Source: Desulfosporosinus sp.
GTDB lineage: Bacteria; Bacillota; Desulfitobacteriia; Desulfitobacteriales; Desulfitobacteriaceae
DNA: 64,000 nt
Direction of reading: 5' to 3'
Assembly (NCBI GenBank): GCA_031292055.1
Contig: JARLHV010000170.1
Span: 1 to 64,000 of the forward strand
Shown here: piece after piece, positions 63,208 to 64,000 of the stretch
How positions within the stretch are numbered: position 1 is the stretch's first letter
Layout of the letters: the number at the start of each line of letters is the position of its first letter
The notes under the pieces: generated by a model
Database searches by the model: none
What the model was told of the DNA's origin: nothing
The model's input: the letters and a program-made list of their open reading frames with translations, nothing else
Made by a program: the position numbers and the translations under genes

Positions 63208-63726
63208 CTAGAGCTGAATAGTAACTTTCTTCATTCTCTGATCTTCTAACGGTTTATCCCCACGATCCTTCGGAACACTGACAATCCGATCGACTTCTTC
63301 CAGACCATCAATGACTTTTCCGAAAGAAGCATACTGACCATCTAAGTGGCTTGAAGCCTTGACCACGATATAAAATTGAGAACTAGCCGAATTAGGATCC
63401 GAGGTGCGAGCCATAGATATAACTCCACGGTCATGCTTTAAATCATTTTTAAAACCATTTCCGGAAAACTCACCAGGAATCGTTTGTTTACTTCCACCCA
63501 TCCCTGTCCCGTTGGGGTCACCACCTTGTATCATAAAACCCGGGATAACTCTATGGAAAATGAGACCATCATAAAAGCCATCAGAGACAAGAGCAACAAA
63601 GTTTTTAACAGTTTGGGGAGCTACCTCTGGATAAAGTTCGATTTTAATTGTGTTGCCGTTTTCCATCTCCAACGTTACAATTGGATTTTGCTTAAGTTCT
63701 GAATCCTGAGTACTTTCATTTGCCAC
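63208..63726 (-). CDS. Cyclophilin-type peptidyl-prolyl isomerase
   Basis: 172 aa from GTG 63726, nine bases after AAAGGAGG. It has PQTVKNFVALVSDGFYDGLIFHRVIPGFMIQGGDPNGTGMGG and ISMARTSDPNSASSQFYIVV. No signal peptide, so cytoplasmic. Confidence 0.95.
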   Translation of the reverse strand: MANESTQDSELKQNPIVTLEMENGNTIKIELYPEVAPQTVKNFVALVSDGFYDGLIFHRVIPGFMIQGGDPNGTGMGGSKQTIPGEFSGNGFKNDLKHDRGVISMARTSDPNSASSQFYIVVKASSHLDGQYASFGKVIDGLEEVDRIVSVPKDRGDKPLEDQRMKKVTIQL

Positions 63727-63822
63727 CTATGTGACCTCCTTTATGTTTGGGTTTTTATCCTTTAAATTATACCACTTGACTTAGCTTTCACCTAATGCTT
63801 GGAAAGTATTAAGGAGCTTAGT

Positions 63823-64000
63823 TCAGTCTTCCTGATATTCCCGCCCTCGTTTGACACTATAGAGATAGATCAAGAACACAATCATGGCCAGCACAATTCC
63901 ACCCAACGCTAAATAACGGTGTAAGATAAACGTAATTTTTACCCAATGCTCTCCTAGGATTCGCCCGAGCGTAATAAACGTTAACGTCCAGAGAAAGGCA
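63823..64000 (-). CDS. DedA-family membrane protein, C-terminal part
   Basis: About 58 C-terminal codons are in the window; the gene continues past the right edge. AFLWTLTFITLGRILGEHW, then a hydrophobic helix ALGGIVLAMIVFLIYLYSV and a basic end KRGREYQED fit the end of DedA proteins, which are undecaprenyl-phosphate or lipid flippase candidates. Confidence 0.7.
   Translation of the reverse strand, partial: AFLWTLTFITLGRILGEHWVKITFILHRYLALGGIVLAMIVFLIYLYSVKRGREYQED

Overview
The window looks like part of the chromosome of an anaerobic, spore-former-type Firmicute that reduces sulfite or sulfate, most like Desulfosporosinus or a close relative. This is inferred from a dsrMKJOP-dsrC block, corrinoid methyltransferase gene sets, a pyrrolysine-type monomethylamine methyltransferase gene with an in-frame TAG, ferredoxin-dependent 2-oxoacid oxidation, GSIII-type glutamine synthetase and Gram-positive style ribosome binding sites. 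The species is not determined.

Layout. 1-3.6 kb: a 5S rRNA gene followed by tandem, chimeric 5S debris and a 23S::5S deletion chimera. These flank a papain-like peptidase, a secreted protein and a 35-codon ORF. 3.7-4.9 kb: a secreted NlpC/P60 cell-wall hydrolase. 5.2-10.5 kb (minus): a monomethylamine module, mtmC-mtmB(TAG)-mtbA-like-ramA-like. 11.2-16.5 kb: buk-ptb-ATPase and a four-subunit 2-oxoacid:ferredoxin oxidoreductase, which together could convert branched 2-oxoacids to acyl-CoA, acyl phosphate and acid plus ATP. 16.6-19.3 kb: a decayed SPFH gene fused to a ribbon-helix-helix tail, an SDR oxidoreductase and a CobW-type GTPase. 19.9-30.1 kb: a methanol module, mtaC-mtaB, a PocR/AraC regulator, a second corrinoid protein, a methyl-THF:corrinoid methyltransferase, a DUF1638 protein, a corrinoid activator ATPase, MTHFR and a small protein. 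It is arranged to move methyl groups to tetrahydrofolate.

30.3-37.9 kb: housekeeping and transport genes, namely glnN, cvfB, an NCS1 permease behind a cobalamin riboswitch, a UPF0178 gene and htpG. 38.5-44.6 kb: an RsbRD_N protein, dsrMKJOP and dsrC. 45.2-57.0 kb: a guanidine nitrogen module. It has a guanidine-I riboswitch ahead of two DUF1989 proteins (carboxyguanidine deiminase type), a biotin carboxylase of the urea/guanidine type and the amidase half of allophanate hydrolase. Upstream lie a nitrate/taurine-type ABC transporter, two NifI-like PII proteins and a MerR regulator with a textbook 19-bp-spacer promoter. Beyond a MITE-like element, on the other strand, is a stand-alone C-terminal domain of allophanate hydrolase. 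57-64 kb: a small secreted repeat protein, pgi-pfkA, a DnaA paralogue, an amidohydrolase, a LysR regulator, a cyclophilin and the end of a DedA protein.

Themes. Three C1/N systems (methylamine, methanol, guanidine) sit near sulfite respiration. A B12 riboswitch on a base permease fits the heavy corrinoid demand. The observations I rate highest are the pyrrolysine codon in mtmB, the split allophanate hydrolase with guanidine-riboswitch control, the PII pair/MerR promoter on the transporter operon, and the B12-controlled NCS1 permease. All functional calls come from reading the sequence and remembered family features; no database search was run.
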